DNA from: Flavobacterium celericrescens
GTDB taxonomy: Bacteria > Bacteroidota > Bacteroidia > Flavobacteriales > Flavobacteriaceae
DNA length: 64,000 nucleotides
Direction of reading: 5' to 3'
NCBI RefSeq assembly: GCF_011392075.1
Contig: NZ_JAAJBV010000003.1
Coordinates: forward strand, 62,001 to 126,000
Part shown: one piece after another, positions 35,125 through 43,994 of the stretch
Layout of the letters: each line of letters opens with the position of its first letter
Numbering within the stretch: position 1 is the first letter of the stretch
The notes under the pieces: generated by a model
Database searches by the model: none
What the model was told of the DNA's origin: nothing
The model's input: the letters and a program-made list of their open reading frames with translations, nothing else
Program-made: the position numbers and the translations under genes

Positions 35125-35679
35125 TTATTTCAATTGATCTAAAGCAATGTTCAGTTCTAAAACATTTACGGTTGCTGTTCCCATCACTGTTGGTTTGTTA
35201 CTCATTTTTTCTACTAATTGTTTTACTTTTTCTTCCGATAATTTTCTAGCATCAGCTACTCTTTTTACCTGAATTAAAGCCCCTTGTGGTGAAATATTAG
35301 GGTCTAATCCACTACCCGATGCTGTTACCATATCAGAAGGAATGTCTGCTTTTTTCAAGTACGGATGTACTAGTAAAAAAGTGTCTATTCTTTTTTGAAC
35401 TTGTGCCAAATAATCAGCATTACTTGGTCCTTTGTTACTTCCCGCACTACCCGCTGCATTATAATCAGCTGCTGAAGGACGACCCCAAAAATAGTTGGCT
35501 TTATCAAATTTTTGACCTATTTTTTGATAACCAACTACTTTACCATTTACCGAAATGGTTTCGCCTTTACCTTGGTTGGGAGCCAATTGTGCTATACCTA
35601 ACATAGCTAAAGGGTAAACTACTGCAAACAAAATTACTATTAAAACAGTAAACTTTATTATTGATATTATATTTTTCAT
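35125..35679 (-). CDS. kdpC: Potassium-transporting ATPase subunit KdpC
   Basis: This 184-aa protein has one N-terminal membrane helix (about 8-30), then the KdpC signature: FWGRPSAADYNAAGSAGSNK, SGSGLDPNISPQGALIQVKR and VNVLELNIALDQL. KdpC stabilises ATP binding by KdpB in the KdpFABC complex. Length matches the family (about 190 aa). It is separated from kdpB by a repeat tract of about 300 bp. Confidence 0.97.
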   Translation of the reverse strand: MKNIISIIKFTVLIVILFAVVYPLAMLGIAQLAPNQGKGETISVNGKVVGYQKIGQKFDKANYFWGRPSAADYNAAGSAGSNKGPSNADYLAQVQKRIDTFLLVHPYLKKADIPSDMVTASGSGLDPNISPQGALIQVKRVADARKLSEEKVKQLVEKMSNKPTVMGTATVNVLELNIALDQLK

Positions 35680-35696
35680 TTTTTTATATTTTTAAT

Positions 35697-35996
35697 GTGA
35701 AATGTGAGTTGTGAGTTGTGAGTTGTGAGATGTGAGATGTGAGATGTGAGTTGTGAGTTGTAAGTTGTGAGATGTGAGATGTGAGTTGTGAGTTGTGAGA
35801 TGTAAAACATTGAACAACTTAATACTTTTCACTTCTCACTTTTCACTTTTCACTTCTCACTTTTCACTTCTCACTTTTCACTTTTCACTTTTCACTTCTC
35901 ACTTTTCACTTCTCACTTTTCACTTCTCACTTTTCACTTCTCACTTCTCACTTCTCACTCTTTACTTTTTACTTCTCACTTCTCACTTCTCACATA
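35697..35996. repeat. 300-bp inverted repeat tract between kdpB and kdpC
   Basis: Left half 35697-35803 is GTGAGTTGTGAGATGTGAG-type sequence. Right half 35827-35996 is CACTTCTCACTTTTCAC-type sequence, the complement of the left. A spacer of about 25 bp lies between them. In RNA this can make a very long imperfect hairpin inside the kdp operon. It fills the gap 35680-35997; no gene seen. Confidence 0.9.
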
Positions 35997-35997
35997 A

Positions 35998-38070
35998 TTA
36001 AAAGAACATTGCTACTACTAAATCAATCATTTTAATCCCAATAAACGGTATAATAATCCCTCCTAAACCATAGATTAAAAGGTTTCTTTTTAGAATAGCA
36101 CTTGCTCCAATAGGTTTGTAATCTACACCACGTAATGCCAACGGAATTAGTATTGGAATAATAATAGCATTGAAAATAACCGCTGATAAAATGGCACTTT
36201 CAGGACTATGTAAGTGCATAATATTCAAACCTTGTAACGCTGGAATAGATGCAATAAAAAGAGCCGGAACAATAGCAAAATATTTAGCTACATCATTTGC
36301 AATTGAGAAAGTGGTAAGCGTTCCTCTCGTCATCAACAATTGTTTTCCAATTTCTACAATTTCAATTAACTTAGTTGGGTCATTATCTAAATCGACCATA
36401 TTTCCTGCTTCTTTAGCCGCTTGTGTGCCACTGTTCATTGCTACACCAACATCGGCTTGCGCTAATGCCGGAGCATCATTAGTACCATCACCCATCATCG
36501 CTACCAATTTCCCGTTTTGCTGTTCGTTTTTGATGTAGTTCATTTTATCTTCAGGTTTCGCTTCTGCAATAAAATCATCTACACCTGCTTTTTCGGCAAT
36601 GAATTTGGCTGTTAAAGGATTATCACCTGTAACCATAACGGTTTTAACGCCCATTTTACGCAAACGATCAAAACGTTCTTTCATTCCGGTTTTGATGATG
36701 TCTTGCAATTCGATAACTCCTTGCACTTGGCTATTTTTGATTACTACTAAAGGAGTTCCTCCATTTGAAGAAATTTCAATGACTTGTTTAGCCGTATCTT
36801 CTGGGAATTTGTATCCTGCTTGTTCCGAAATATTTTTAGCAGCATCTTGAGCCCCTTTTCTAATGTTAGTGCCATCTTTTAAAACTACACCTGAAGTTCT
36901 GGTTTCGGCTGTAAATTTTATTGTTTGTAAGATGTGAGATGTGAGATGTGAAATGTTTGCTTTCATTTCCCCTTTTACATCTAACATTTCACTTAGCTCA
37001 AGAATACTTTTTCCTTCTGGAGTATCATCTGCCAAAGAACTTAAAACCGCTGACTGAATAAACTCTTCTTTTGAAACACCATTGGTTGGATAAAAATTAG
37101 TCGCTTTTCTGTTTCCAATAGTGATGGTTCCTGTTTTATCTAAAAGTAAAACATCAATATCGCCTGCTGTTTCAACCGCTTTACCTGATTTGGTAATTAC
37201 GTTAGCTCTCAATGCTCTGTCCATTCCTGCAATACCAATAGCTGATAATAAACCACCAATAGTAGTTGGGATTAAACATACAAAAAGAGAAATAAAGGCC
37301 GCAATAGTGATTGGTGCATTTGCATAATCTGCAAAAGGTTTTAGTGTTACACAAACGATTACGAAGATTAAGGTAAAAGCAGCTAATAAAATAGTTAAGG
37401 CAATCTCATTAGGTGTTTTTTGACGGCTTGCACCTTCTACTAAAGCAATCATTTTATCAAGGAAACTTTCGCCAGGTTCGGTAGTTACTTTTACCGTGAT
37501 TCTGTCGCTTAATACTTTGGTTCCGCCTGTAACAGAGCTTTTATCACCACCAGCTTCACGAATAACTGGTGCACTTTCTCCAGTAATCGCACTTTCATCA
37601 ATAGTTGCTAAACCTTCAATGATTTCACCATCGGTTGGAATCACATCACCTGCCTCACAAAAGAACATATCTCCTTTTTTAAGTTGAGAAGAAGAAATCA
37701 TTTCGATTTCAGAAGGGCTAATTTTTCCAACAGCACTGATTTTTTTAGCTGGTGTTTCTTCTCTTGTTTTTCTTAAGCTATCGGCTTGTGCTTTTCCTCT
37801 TGCTTCTGCGATTGCTTCTGCAAAATTGGCAAACAAAAGGGTTAAGAATAGTATGATGAATACAATGAAATTATAAGTAAAACTACCTTGATTTTGTGCT
37901 CCCATTAAAATGGCAATACACACAATGAACATAATGGCAGTTCCAATTTCTACAGTAAACATTACTGGATTTTTGAACATTACTTTTGGGTTAAGCTTTA
38001 CAAAAGATTGCACTAAAGCTTCTTTTACTTGCTTACTTTCAAATAATGAATTGGATTTATTTTTAGTCAT
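35998..38070 (-). CDS. kdpB: Potassium-transporting P-type ATPase subunit KdpB
   Basis: This 690-aa P-type ATPase has TGES (163-166), phosphorylated D311 in LLDKTGTIT, and the [18 protein letters not shown] hinge motif. Membrane helices lie at about 36-56, 66-82, 222-245, 255-280 and in the C-terminal part. It hydrolyses ATP to drive K+ uptake through KdpA. Residues 371-382 ([12 protein letters not shown]) in the nucleotide-binding domain are encoded by the same GTGAGATGTGAG repeat that litters the intergenic DNA, just before the FTAETRTSG motif. The reading frame is kept, so the protein is probably functional. Confidence 0.97.
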   Translation of the reverse strand: MTKNKSNSLFESKQVKEALVQSFVKLNPKVMFKNPVMFTVEIGTAIMFIVCIAILMGAQNQGSFTYNFIVFIILFLTLLFANFAEAIAEARGKAQADSLRKTREETPAKKISAVGKISPSEIEMISSSQLKKGDMFFCEAGDVIPTDGEIIEGLATIDESAITGESAPVIREAGGDKSSVTGGTKVLSDRITVKVTTEPGESFLDKMIALVEGASRQKTPNEIALTILLAAFTLIFVIVCVTLKPFADYANAPITIAAFISLFVCLIPTTIGGLLSAIGIAGMDRALRANVITKSGKAVETAGDIDVLLLDKTGTITIGNRKATNFYPTNGVSKEEFIQSAVLSSLADDTPEGKSILELSEMLDVKGEMKANISHLTSHILQTIKFTAETRTSGVVLKDGTNIRKGAQDAAKNISEQAGYKFPEDTAKQVIEISSNGGTPLVVIKNSQVQGVIELQDIIKTGMKERFDRLRKMGVKTVMVTGDNPLTAKFIAEKAGVDDFIAEAKPEDKMNYIKNEQQNGKLVAMMGDGTNDAPALAQADVGVAMNSGTQAAKEAGNMVDLDNDPTKLIEIVEIGKQLLMTRGTLTTFSIANDVAKYFAIVPALFIASIPALQGLNIMHLHSPESAILSAVIFNAIIIPILIPLALRGVDYKPIGASAILKRNLLIYGLGGIIIPFIGIKMIDLVVAMFF
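36925..36956. repeat. CACTTCTCAC-type repeat inside kdpB coding sequence
   Basis: TGTAAGATGTGAGATGTGAG then ATGTGAAATGT matches the intergenic tracts at 33948 and 35697. It encodes KdpB residues 371-382 in frame. Confidence 0.8.
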
Positions 38071-38153
38071 TTTTTTTAGTAAATAAAATGTTATTTGTAA
38101 AATGTGAAATGTCTTGCTTTTGAATATATTTGATATTTTAATTTATTCAAAAT

Positions 38154-38492
38154 ATGAAACCTCATAAAAAATTAAATTCTTGGATTAAAAGTTTTGAATT
38201 TGTTAAAGAAATATATTTAATTACAAATCGATTTCCATCTGATGAAAAATTTGGATTAACCTCACAAATAAGAAGAGCTTCTATTTCTGTTCCCGCAAAC
38301 ATTGCCGAAGGAGCTGCTAGAAAAGGCACAAAAGAATTTATCCATTTTTTACATATTTCATTAGGCTCATTATCTGAACTTGATACATTAATCTTATTAA
38401 GTAAAGAATTAGATTTTATCAACGAAAAAGAATGTGAACAATTAATTGAAAAATTAGACATCATTAGGAAAACTTATATATGGATTAATTAA
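38154..38492 (+). CDS. Four helix bundle protein (23S rRNA intervening sequence type)
   Basis: This 112-aa helical protein has SQIRRASISVPANIAEGAAR and FLHISLGSLSELDTLILLS, the signature of the four helix bundle (S23/IVP, TIGR02436) family. The family is often encoded in 23S rRNA intervening sequences but is also common as solo genes in Bacteroidetes; its role is unclear. Here it lies on the plus strand between kdpB and kdpA, antisense to the operon. Its presence stretches the kdpA-kdpB gap to about 530 bp, suggesting insertion as a unit. Confidence 0.9.
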   Translation: MKPHKKLNSWIKSFEFVKEIYLITNRFPSDEKFGLTSQIRRASISVPANIAEGAARKGTKEFIHFLHISLGSLSELDTLILLSKELDFINEKECEQLIEKLDIIRKTYIWIN

Positions 38493-38600
38493 AAATCTTG
38501 AACGTAAGTTGTGAAATGTGAGATATGAATTGTAAGTTATAAATAGCCTTGAACTTTTTACTTTTTACTTTTTACTTTTTACATCTCACATTTAACATCT
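38493..38600. repeat. GTGAAATGTGAG and TTTTTAC repeats before kdpA end
   Basis: Short GTGAAATGTGAGATATGAA, then CTTTTTACTTTTTACTTTTT and CATCTCACATTTAACATCTC. Both arms of the CACATCTCAC type are present in inverted orientation. A small GTGAAATGT piece also lies at 38102, on the other side of the four helix bundle gene. Confidence 0.75.
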
Positions 38601-40321
38601 CACCTCAAAGAGAAATATTCTGCTAATGGACCTAAAGCTAATGCTGGGAAGAAAGATAAAGCTGCTATAATTGCAATTACTGCAAAAACCATAACACCAA
38701 AAATAGTTGTATCCGTTTTTAAAGTTCCAGCACTTTCTGGAATGTATTTTTTATTAGCTAATAATCCTGCAATGGCAAGCGGTCCAATTATTGGTAGAAA
38801 TCTTCCCAAAAGCAATACAATACCTGTTGTTATATTCCAAAATGGATTATTATCCCCTAAGCCTTCAAAACCTGAACCGTTGTTGGCAGCACTTGAGGTA
38901 AACTCATAAAGCATTTCAGAAAATCCGTGATTACCTGGATTGTTTAGCCAACCTGTAGCATTGCCACTGAACCAATATCCCATTGCGGTATCATTCGCCG
39001 CAAAATAAGAAGCTAACGCAGTTCCAGATAAAATTAATAAAGGATGAAGAATGGCAATAAAAGCGGCAATTTTTACTTCTCGTGCTTCAATTTTCTTACC
39101 TAAAAATTCAGGCGTTCTACCGACCATTAAACCGGAAATGAAAACAGCTAGAATAATGAAAACATAAAAGTTCAACCATCCCACACCACAACCACCATAA
39201 AAGGCATTGACCATCATGGATAATAACTGCATTGCGCCAGACATTGCCATAGAACTGTCGTGCATACTATTGACAGAACCTGTAGAAATTACTGTTGTTG
39301 CAATGCTCCAAAAACCTGAAATAGCGGGTCCGAAGCGTACTTCCTTCCCTTCCATTGATCCTGTTGCTTGAGTAATTCCCATCTTAGCAATGGCCGGATT
39401 TCCGCTTAATTCAGAGCTAATTGTTGGAATGACCAAGAGTAAAAATCCAATAGTCATTACACCAAAAACTACATAGGAAAGCTTACGTTTTTTAAGGTAA
39501 AAACCTAATGCAAATATCATTGCCAATGGAATAATCAATTGGGCCCAAAGTTCGACAGCATTAGTAAAATAAGTTGGATTTTCAAATGGATGTGCTGAAT
39601 TCACTCCAAAGAAACCTCCTCCATTAGTACCAATATGTTTGATTCCAATAAATGCTGCAGCAGGTCCGCGAGAAACTTCAACCGTGTCGCCTTGTAAGGT
39701 TGTAATGGAATCTTTTCCTTCAAATGTCATTGGTGTTCCGCTGAAAATTAATATTACAGCAACAATTGCAGACAATGGTAATAAAATACGCGTACAACTT
39801 TTGATGAAATAATTGTAGAAATTACCCAAATGCTCGGTGGTTCTTTCTTTCATCGCATTGAAAACCATAGCAGCAGCTGCCATTCCAACACCAGCTGATA
39901 CAAATTGCAAGAACATTAACATTAATTGTCCCAAATACGATAAACCTGTTTCCCCTGAGTAATGTTGTAAATTGCAATTGACCACAAATGAAATAGCAGT
40001 ATTAAAGGCTAAATCGGGGCTCATTGAAGGGTTTCCATCAGGGTTTAATGGTAAATTTCCTTGAAAAAGTAGGACAAAAAAGCAAAGTATAAACCATCCT
40101 AAATTAACACTCAAAAGTGCTTTTAGGTGTTGTTTCCAATTCATTTCTTCTTTGTCATTGATACCACTTATTTTGAAAATAAAGCGTTCAATGGGATTAA
40201 ATATTGGGTCTAAAAATGTTTTATCACCTAAATATACTTTTGCAATGTATTTTCCAACAGGGATTGCCAAAACTATGGTTAGAAGAAAAACCGCTACAAC
40301 ACCAAAAATTTCTGTGTTCAT
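38600..40321 (-). CDS. kdpA: Potassium-transporting ATPase subunit KdpA
   Basis: This 573-aa protein has about ten membrane helices and selectivity-filter-like segments: FVVNCNLQHYSGETG, GTNGGGFFGVNSAHPFENP, MHDSSMAMSGAM and TSSAANNGSGFEG, as in KdpA. It is the K+ channel-like subunit of KdpFABC, in the inner membrane. Length agrees with the family (about 560 aa). It follows two tiny membrane ORFs and kdpF by short gaps, and is separated from kdpB by the opposite-strand four helix bundle gene. Confidence 0.97.
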   Translation of the reverse strand: MNTEIFGVVAVFLLTIVLAIPVGKYIAKVYLGDKTFLDPIFNPIERFIFKISGINDKEEMNWKQHLKALLSVNLGWFILCFFVLLFQGNLPLNPDGNPSMSPDLAFNTAISFVVNCNLQHYSGETGLSYLGQLMLMFLQFVSAGVGMAAAAMVFNAMKERTTEHLGNFYNYFIKSCTRILLPLSAIVAVILIFSGTPMTFEGKDSITTLQGDTVEVSRGPAAAFIGIKHIGTNGGGFFGVNSAHPFENPTYFTNAVELWAQLIIPLAMIFALGFYLKKRKLSYVVFGVMTIGFLLLVIPTISSELSGNPAIAKMGITQATGSMEGKEVRFGPAISGFWSIATTVISTGSVNSMHDSSMAMSGAMQLLSMMVNAFYGGCGVGWLNFYVFIILAVFISGLMVGRTPEFLGKKIEAREVKIAAFIAILHPLLILSGTALASYFAANDTAMGYWFSGNATGWLNNPGNHGFSEMLYEFTSSAANNGSGFEGLGDNNPFWNITTGIVLLLGRFLPIIGPLAIAGLLANKKYIPESAGTLKTDTTIFGVMVFAVIAIIAALSFFPALALGPLAEYFSLR

Positions 40322-40333
40322 AATAAAGATTTG

Positions 40334-40441
40334 TTATTTAATAAATATTTTAATTTTATAATAAACGAGATAAGTCATGGCTATAACAAACAACCAAACG
40401 AATATCAAGAGGATCATTTGTTTCAATTTAGACTTGTTCAT
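40334..40441 (-). CDS. Tiny membrane protein between kdpF and kdpA (35 aa)
   Basis: ATG at 40441 opens MNKSKLKQMILLIFVWLFVI, then AMTYLVYYKIKIFIK. It has one transmembrane helix (about 9-28) with basic ends. It lies between kdpF (2-nt gap) and kdpA (12-nt gap). Possibly a second small Kdp accessory subunit; no homologue recalled. Confidence 0.55.
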   Translation of the reverse strand: MNKSKLKQMILLIFVWLFVIAMTYLVYYKIKIFIK

Positions 40442-40443
40442 TT

Positions 40444-40521
40444 TTAAAATTTTTCAGGTTTAATTAAGACATAAACCAAGTAGCCAAATACAGCTAACGC
40501 GACAATAAATAGTGCTATCAT
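40444..40521 (-). CDS. kdpF: KdpF small subunit of the potassium ATPase
   Basis: ATG at 40521 gives 25 residues, MIALFIVALAVFGYLVYVLI then KPEKF. One helix followed by YVLIKPEKF is the typical KdpF pattern (LAVFGYLVYALLKPEKF). KdpF stabilises the KdpFABC complex in the membrane. It is too short for common ORF cutoffs. Confidence 0.9.
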   Translation of the reverse strand: MIALFIVALAVFGYLVYVLIKPEKF

Positions 40522-40524
40522 AAT

Positions 40525-40611
40525 TTATACTTTTTCAAAAAATTCGACGGATTTAAAACAGATTGCAAAGAGTAAAACACCCAATGCAAGTAAAAGAATA
40601 GTGCTTAACAT
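40525..40611 (-). CDS. Tiny membrane protein upstream of kdpF (28 aa)
   Basis: ATG at 40611 opens MLSTILLLALGVLLFAICFK, then SVEFFEKV. A single hydrophobic helix with a short polar tail. It lies 3 nt before the kdpF start and 22 nt after the 93-aa gene, so it is cotranscribed if real. I recall no named family. Confidence 0.5.
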   Translation of the reverse strand: MLSTILLLALGVLLFAICFKSVEFFEKV

Positions 40612-40633
40612 ATATTTAATTTTAGGGTTATTA

Positions 40634-40915
40634 TTATACTGAACTAGCATTAATTTGCTTAATATATTCTGCCATTAAACCTTTTGGGAATAAATTTGAT
40701 ATACTACAATGTTGTATTTCCATAAAGGTTGAAACCGTATAAACATAAACTGTTGCAATTACTTCTTTAGTTTCATGGCTGCCGGTTTCTAAAAGGGATT
40801 CTGCTTTATTCAAGAGTTTTTTGGCTCTTACAATGTTTCCGGAAATAATAGCTTTGTTTGTGATTGCGGCAAAGCGTTCGGCCTGTTTGTAAATGGTATT
40901 CATTTTATTTCTCAT
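40634..40915 (-). CDS. Hypothetical protein at the head of the kdp operon
   Basis: This 93-aa soluble protein is mostly alpha-helical (KQAERFAAITNKAIISGN, RAKKLLNKAESLLETG). It ends with FPKGLMAEYIKQINASSV, a feature I have seen in uncharacterised proteins from Bacteroidetes kdp operons. A second Met at residue 5 is an alternative start. As the first gene before kdpF it may regulate or assemble the pump, by context only. Confidence 0.6.
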   Translation of the reverse strand: MRNKMNTIYKQAERFAAITNKAIISGNIVRAKKLLNKAESLLETGSHETKEVIATVYVYTVSTFMEIQHCSISNLFPKGLMAEYIKQINASSV

Positions 40916-41033
40916 ACTGATGAAATTATTAGTTCTTCATCGCTTATGCCAAAAGGTGTTCCACAAACAAAAACAAACACCTAACACCTTATAAAACAAC
41001 TAAATAAATATTATTTTAAGAAATGAAGCCAAT

Positions 41034-41062
41034 AAAAAAGCCTATCAAAATGATAGGCTTTT
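41034..41062 (-). terminator. Terminator after the DUF389 gene
   Basis: Arms AAAAGCCTATCA (41036-41047) and TGATAGGCTTTT (41051-41062) are exact complements with an AAA loop, running into T residues on the minus strand. It separates the regulator/DUF389 transcript from the kdp structural operon. Confidence 0.85.
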
Positions 41063-41079
41063 ATCAAAATAAGTAGTTT

Positions 41080-42129
41080 TTATTTCAATTGCTGTAGCTC
41101 TTTCTTGAGCGCATTTAGCTGCAATTGCAACGCTTCAATCTCAGAACGGTTATTGATTGCTTTTAAACTTTGGAATACTTCAATTTTAGTACCTTCCAAG
41201 CCATATTTTTTAAGTTGTAATATTATTTTTTTAGATAGATTGTCTTCATATTCATCAACCACTACATCAACAATTATCTTTTTTGCCTCGGCATCTATTG
41301 ACGTGTGGATAACGTGGTGCGATTTTTCAATTTCATGCGCAATAAAATAGTTAACCCTATCGGTATAAACATTAACAGTCCATAGGTTATATGCTAAATA
41401 AAGCGCCGGTATAATTGCAATAAAAGCAAGTACGCCAAAATAGCTATTAATATGTTTGATTTTATTTTCTGAAAATGTAGAAAACTTCAAATAGCGAGTA
41501 ATCAAATAACAACCCAAACAAATAAAAAGAGCATTGATAAAATATGTGTACAAGCCTCCTAAAATATATTCCCATTGCAATGTAGCTATACCATAACCAG
41601 CAGTACATAATGGCGGAATACAAGCAGTTGCAACTGCGATTCCAACTAAAACTCTATTGCCATCATGGCGAGAAATGGCTATCATTCCTGCCATTCCACC
41701 GATGAAAGCTAAAAAGATATCAAAAATTGTTGGCTTGGAAAAAGACAACAATTCAGCTGTTGCAATATGATAAGGAGAAAGCACATAATATAATGTAGCA
41801 CATAAAATTGAAATGATTACTATTCGAAAAACATTTCTTAAACTCAATTGTAATAAATAGCTATCTAATGTTCCTAATGAAAATCCAATGCCAAAAATTG
41901 GTCCCATTAGAGGCGAAATTATCATTGCTCCAATAACTGCGGCTTTGGAATTGATATTTAAACCAATACATGAAATAAAAATAGCAAATGCCATAATCCA
42001 CAGGTTAGTACCTTTAAAAAGGGCTCCTGTTTTTATTTCATCATACGTGATTTGTTCCGCTTCTTGATCAGTTTTTAAGTTTACAATGGTTCGGATATAT
42101 CTTTTTACTACAGCTAACTTACTTGTCAT
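41080..42129 (-). CDS. DUF389 family membrane protein
   Basis: This 349-aa protein has a core of about six membrane helices (about 43-245). It carries the DUF389 motifs NSKAAVIGAMIISPLMGPIF and RVLVGIAVATACIPPLCTAGY. A soluble domain and a C-terminal coiled coil (about 325-349, ALQLQLNALKKELQQLK) follow. Function is unknown in the family. The gene begins 15 nt after the sigma-54 regulator and probably shares its transcript, ending at the terminator at 41034. Confidence 0.88.
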   Translation of the reverse strand: MTSKLAVVKRYIRTIVNLKTDQEAEQITYDEIKTGALFKGTNLWIMAFAIFISCIGLNINSKAAVIGAMIISPLMGPIFGIGFSLGTLDSYLLQLSLRNVFRIVIISILCATLYYVLSPYHIATAELLSFSKPTIFDIFLAFIGGMAGMIAISRHDGNRVLVGIAVATACIPPLCTAGYGIATLQWEYILGGLYTYFINALFICLGCYLITRYLKFSTFSENKIKHINSYFGVLAFIAIIPALYLAYNLWTVNVYTDRVNYFIAHEIEKSHHVIHTSIDAEAKKIIVDVVVDEYEDNLSKKIILQLKKYGLEGTKIEVFQSLKAINNRSEIEALQLQLNALKKELQQLK

Positions 42130-42144
42130 ATTATTTTAGATAAC

Positions 42145-43482
42145 TTATAAATTATATTCTTCAATTTTTCGATACAAAGTAGCAATACCAATTTCAAGTA
42201 ACCGAGCGGTTTCGGCTTTATTCCCTTTTGTATAATTTAAAACTTTTTGAATGTGCAATTTTTCTACACTACTCATAGAAAATGCCGACATTGATTTGAC
42301 CGTATGATCTGATTGTTGTTGGATTTCATAAGGCAAAACATCAACCGTTAAAACATCTTCATTGGCTAAAATAACAGCTCTTTCAATTACATTTTTGAGT
42401 TCGCGTACATTACCTGGCCAATGATAAGCTTCTAACTTATGTCTAAAATTATCATCCACTCGCATTGCTTTTTTATTAATGGCGGAAGAAAATTTATCTA
42501 CAAAAAAATGCACCAAAGGCGCCACATCTTTAACCCGTTCTCTCAATGGAGGAATATTGATTTCAAAAATATTTAGTCTAAAATACAAATCAGAACGAAA
42601 ACGATGCGCCTCACTTTCTTGCTTCAAATCTCTGTTAGTAGCCGCAATTAAACGGAAATTGGATTTTTTGGGTGTTGTATCTCCAATTGGAATAAACTCA
42701 TTGGTTTCTAAAACACGAAGTAATTTTGCTTGCAATTCTAGAGGCATTTCTCCTATTTCATCTAAAAACAACGTACCTCCATTCGCTTCTTCAATAAACC
42801 CTTTTTTATCCTTGATAGCCCCTGTAAACGCTCCTTGCTTGTGCCCGAATAATTCACTCTCCAAAATTTCCTTACTGAATGTACTACAATTTAACGCTAC
42901 AAATGACTTATTGGCGTGTGTACTATTTTCGTGGATAGCTTGTGCAAAAACTTCTTTTCCAGTACCAGTTTCTCCAGTTAACAATACTGTTGAATTGGTT
43001 TTAGCCACTTTTTTAGCCAAATCAATAACTTGTTCTATTGCTTTAGATTTTCCAATGATGGTTTCAAAAGAGTACTTGTCAGCAATTCGCTTTTCGAGTT
43101 GTTTTACTTTCTTTTGTAGTTGCACTTTTTCAAATGCTTTATACAGTAACGGAATAATTTTATCGTTGTCATCCCCTTTTACAATATAATCAAAAGCACC
43201 ATTTTTCATAGCTTGAACACCATCTGCAATATTGCCATAGGCAGTTAACAATATTACTTCAGTAAGTGGAAAACTAGCCTTAATTTTTTGAAGAAAATCA
43301 ACACCATTACCATCAGGCAGCTTAACATCACAAAGTACCACATCTACATCGTTGTGTTCTAACTTCTTGAAACCCGATTTTAAATCAGCTGCTTCTAACA
43401 CTTCAAAACCTTCAGCTTTTACAATTCTAGAAAGCAAACCTCGAAGTTTATCTTCATCGTCAATGATTACTATATTTTTCAA
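42145..43482 (-). CDS. Sigma-54-dependent response regulator (NtrC family)
   Basis: This 445-aa protein has a receiver domain (1-120; D8, D9, phosphoacceptor D52 in VVLCDVKLPDG). An AAA+ domain (about 145-370) carries Walker A GETGTGKE, the sigma-54 contact GAFTGA, and Walker B GGTLFLDEIGEM. A Fis-type HTH ends the protein (KGNKAETARLLEIGIATLYR). In many Bacteroidetes this regulator sits in the kdp locus in place of the OmpR-type KdpE. It would activate sigma-54 promoters under control of the histidine kinase at 30937. Confidence 0.92.
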   Translation of the reverse strand: MKNIVIIDDEDKLRGLLSRIVKAEGFEVLEAADLKSGFKKLEHNDVDVVLCDVKLPDGNGVDFLQKIKASFPLTEVILLTAYGNIADGVQAMKNGAFDYIVKGDDNDKIIPLLYKAFEKVQLQKKVKQLEKRIADKYSFETIIGKSKAIEQVIDLAKKVAKTNSTVLLTGETGTGKEVFAQAIHENSTHANKSFVALNCSTFSKEILESELFGHKQGAFTGAIKDKKGFIEEANGGTLFLDEIGEMPLELQAKLLRVLETNEFIPIGDTTPKKSNFRLIAATNRDLKQESEAHRFRSDLYFRLNIFEINIPPLRERVKDVAPLVHFFVDKFSSAINKKAMRVDDNFRHKLEAYHWPGNVRELKNVIERAVILANEDVLTVDVLPYEIQQQSDHTVKSMSAFSMSSVEKLHIQKVLNYTKGNKAETARLLEIGIATLYRKIEEYNL

Positions 43483-43599
43483 AAGGTTCTTAAATTTATT
43501 TATGCAAAATTAGCTATATTTTTTAATCTATTTACAAAGTTAGTCAATTACCAAACCTTTTGCCTTTAAGCAACAAAAAACATTGCATTCGATATTTAA

Positions 43600-43930
43600 C
43601 AAGTCCAAAATAACAATCAGGCTAATATATTTCTTTGAGATTTTCCCACATAGATTGTAAAGATTTCTCACATTTCCAAAATCCGTGTTCCAAAAAATGA
43701 AAATCCGCAACCACCAGCGCTTTGCGCAGCAAATCCGTTTCATCCGCGTGCTAATTTATTGAAACATATAAGTCATATAAGTGAAAGTAAAATAAGTGCA
43801 ACGCTAAGCTAATTTAAGTCTATTTAAGATTTTAAAGATTTCTCACATTTCCCAAATCCGTGTTCCCAAAATAAAAATCCGCTACCACCAGCGCTTTGCA
43901 CAGCAAACCCGTATCATCCGCATGCAAAAA
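43600..43930. repeat. Copies of the dispersed repeat with CATCCGCGTGCTAA
   Basis: It contains AATCCGTGTTCC, GCGCTTTGCGCAGCAAATCC, TTCATCCGCGTGCTAATTTA, CATATAAGTCATATAAGTGA, AATAAGTGCAACGCTAAGCT and a second AATCCGTGTTCC. This matches the units at 30440-30890 in order and orientation. It fills the gap 43483-43994 and supplies the false N-terminal extension of the AraC frame. Confidence 0.88.
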
Positions 43931-43994
43931 AAATGTCCATCATACATCCATATTACTTTTTTTTAATACTTTAGTAAAATCTTACACAAGAGCA

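Noticed and set aside
40916..40975. Sigma-54-like promoter TGGAACACCTTTTGGCA upstream of the 93-aa kdp gene
   Set aside because: The spacing between GG and GC is 11 bp, not the required 10, so it does not fit the -24/-12 consensus despite the nearby NtrC-type regulator.
42479..43189. 236-aa plus-strand open frame antisense to the sigma-54 regulator
   Set aside because: Shadow of the NtrC-type gene, Ser/Lys/Asn-rich with no domain.
43540..43743. 67-aa minus-strand open frame upstream of the AraC gene
   Set aside because: It lies inside a copy of the long dispersed repeat.
43896..43994. 33-codon N-terminal extension of the AraC regulator
   Set aside because: It is encoded by the end of a dispersed repeat and is not part of the AraC family; the start was moved to 43995.
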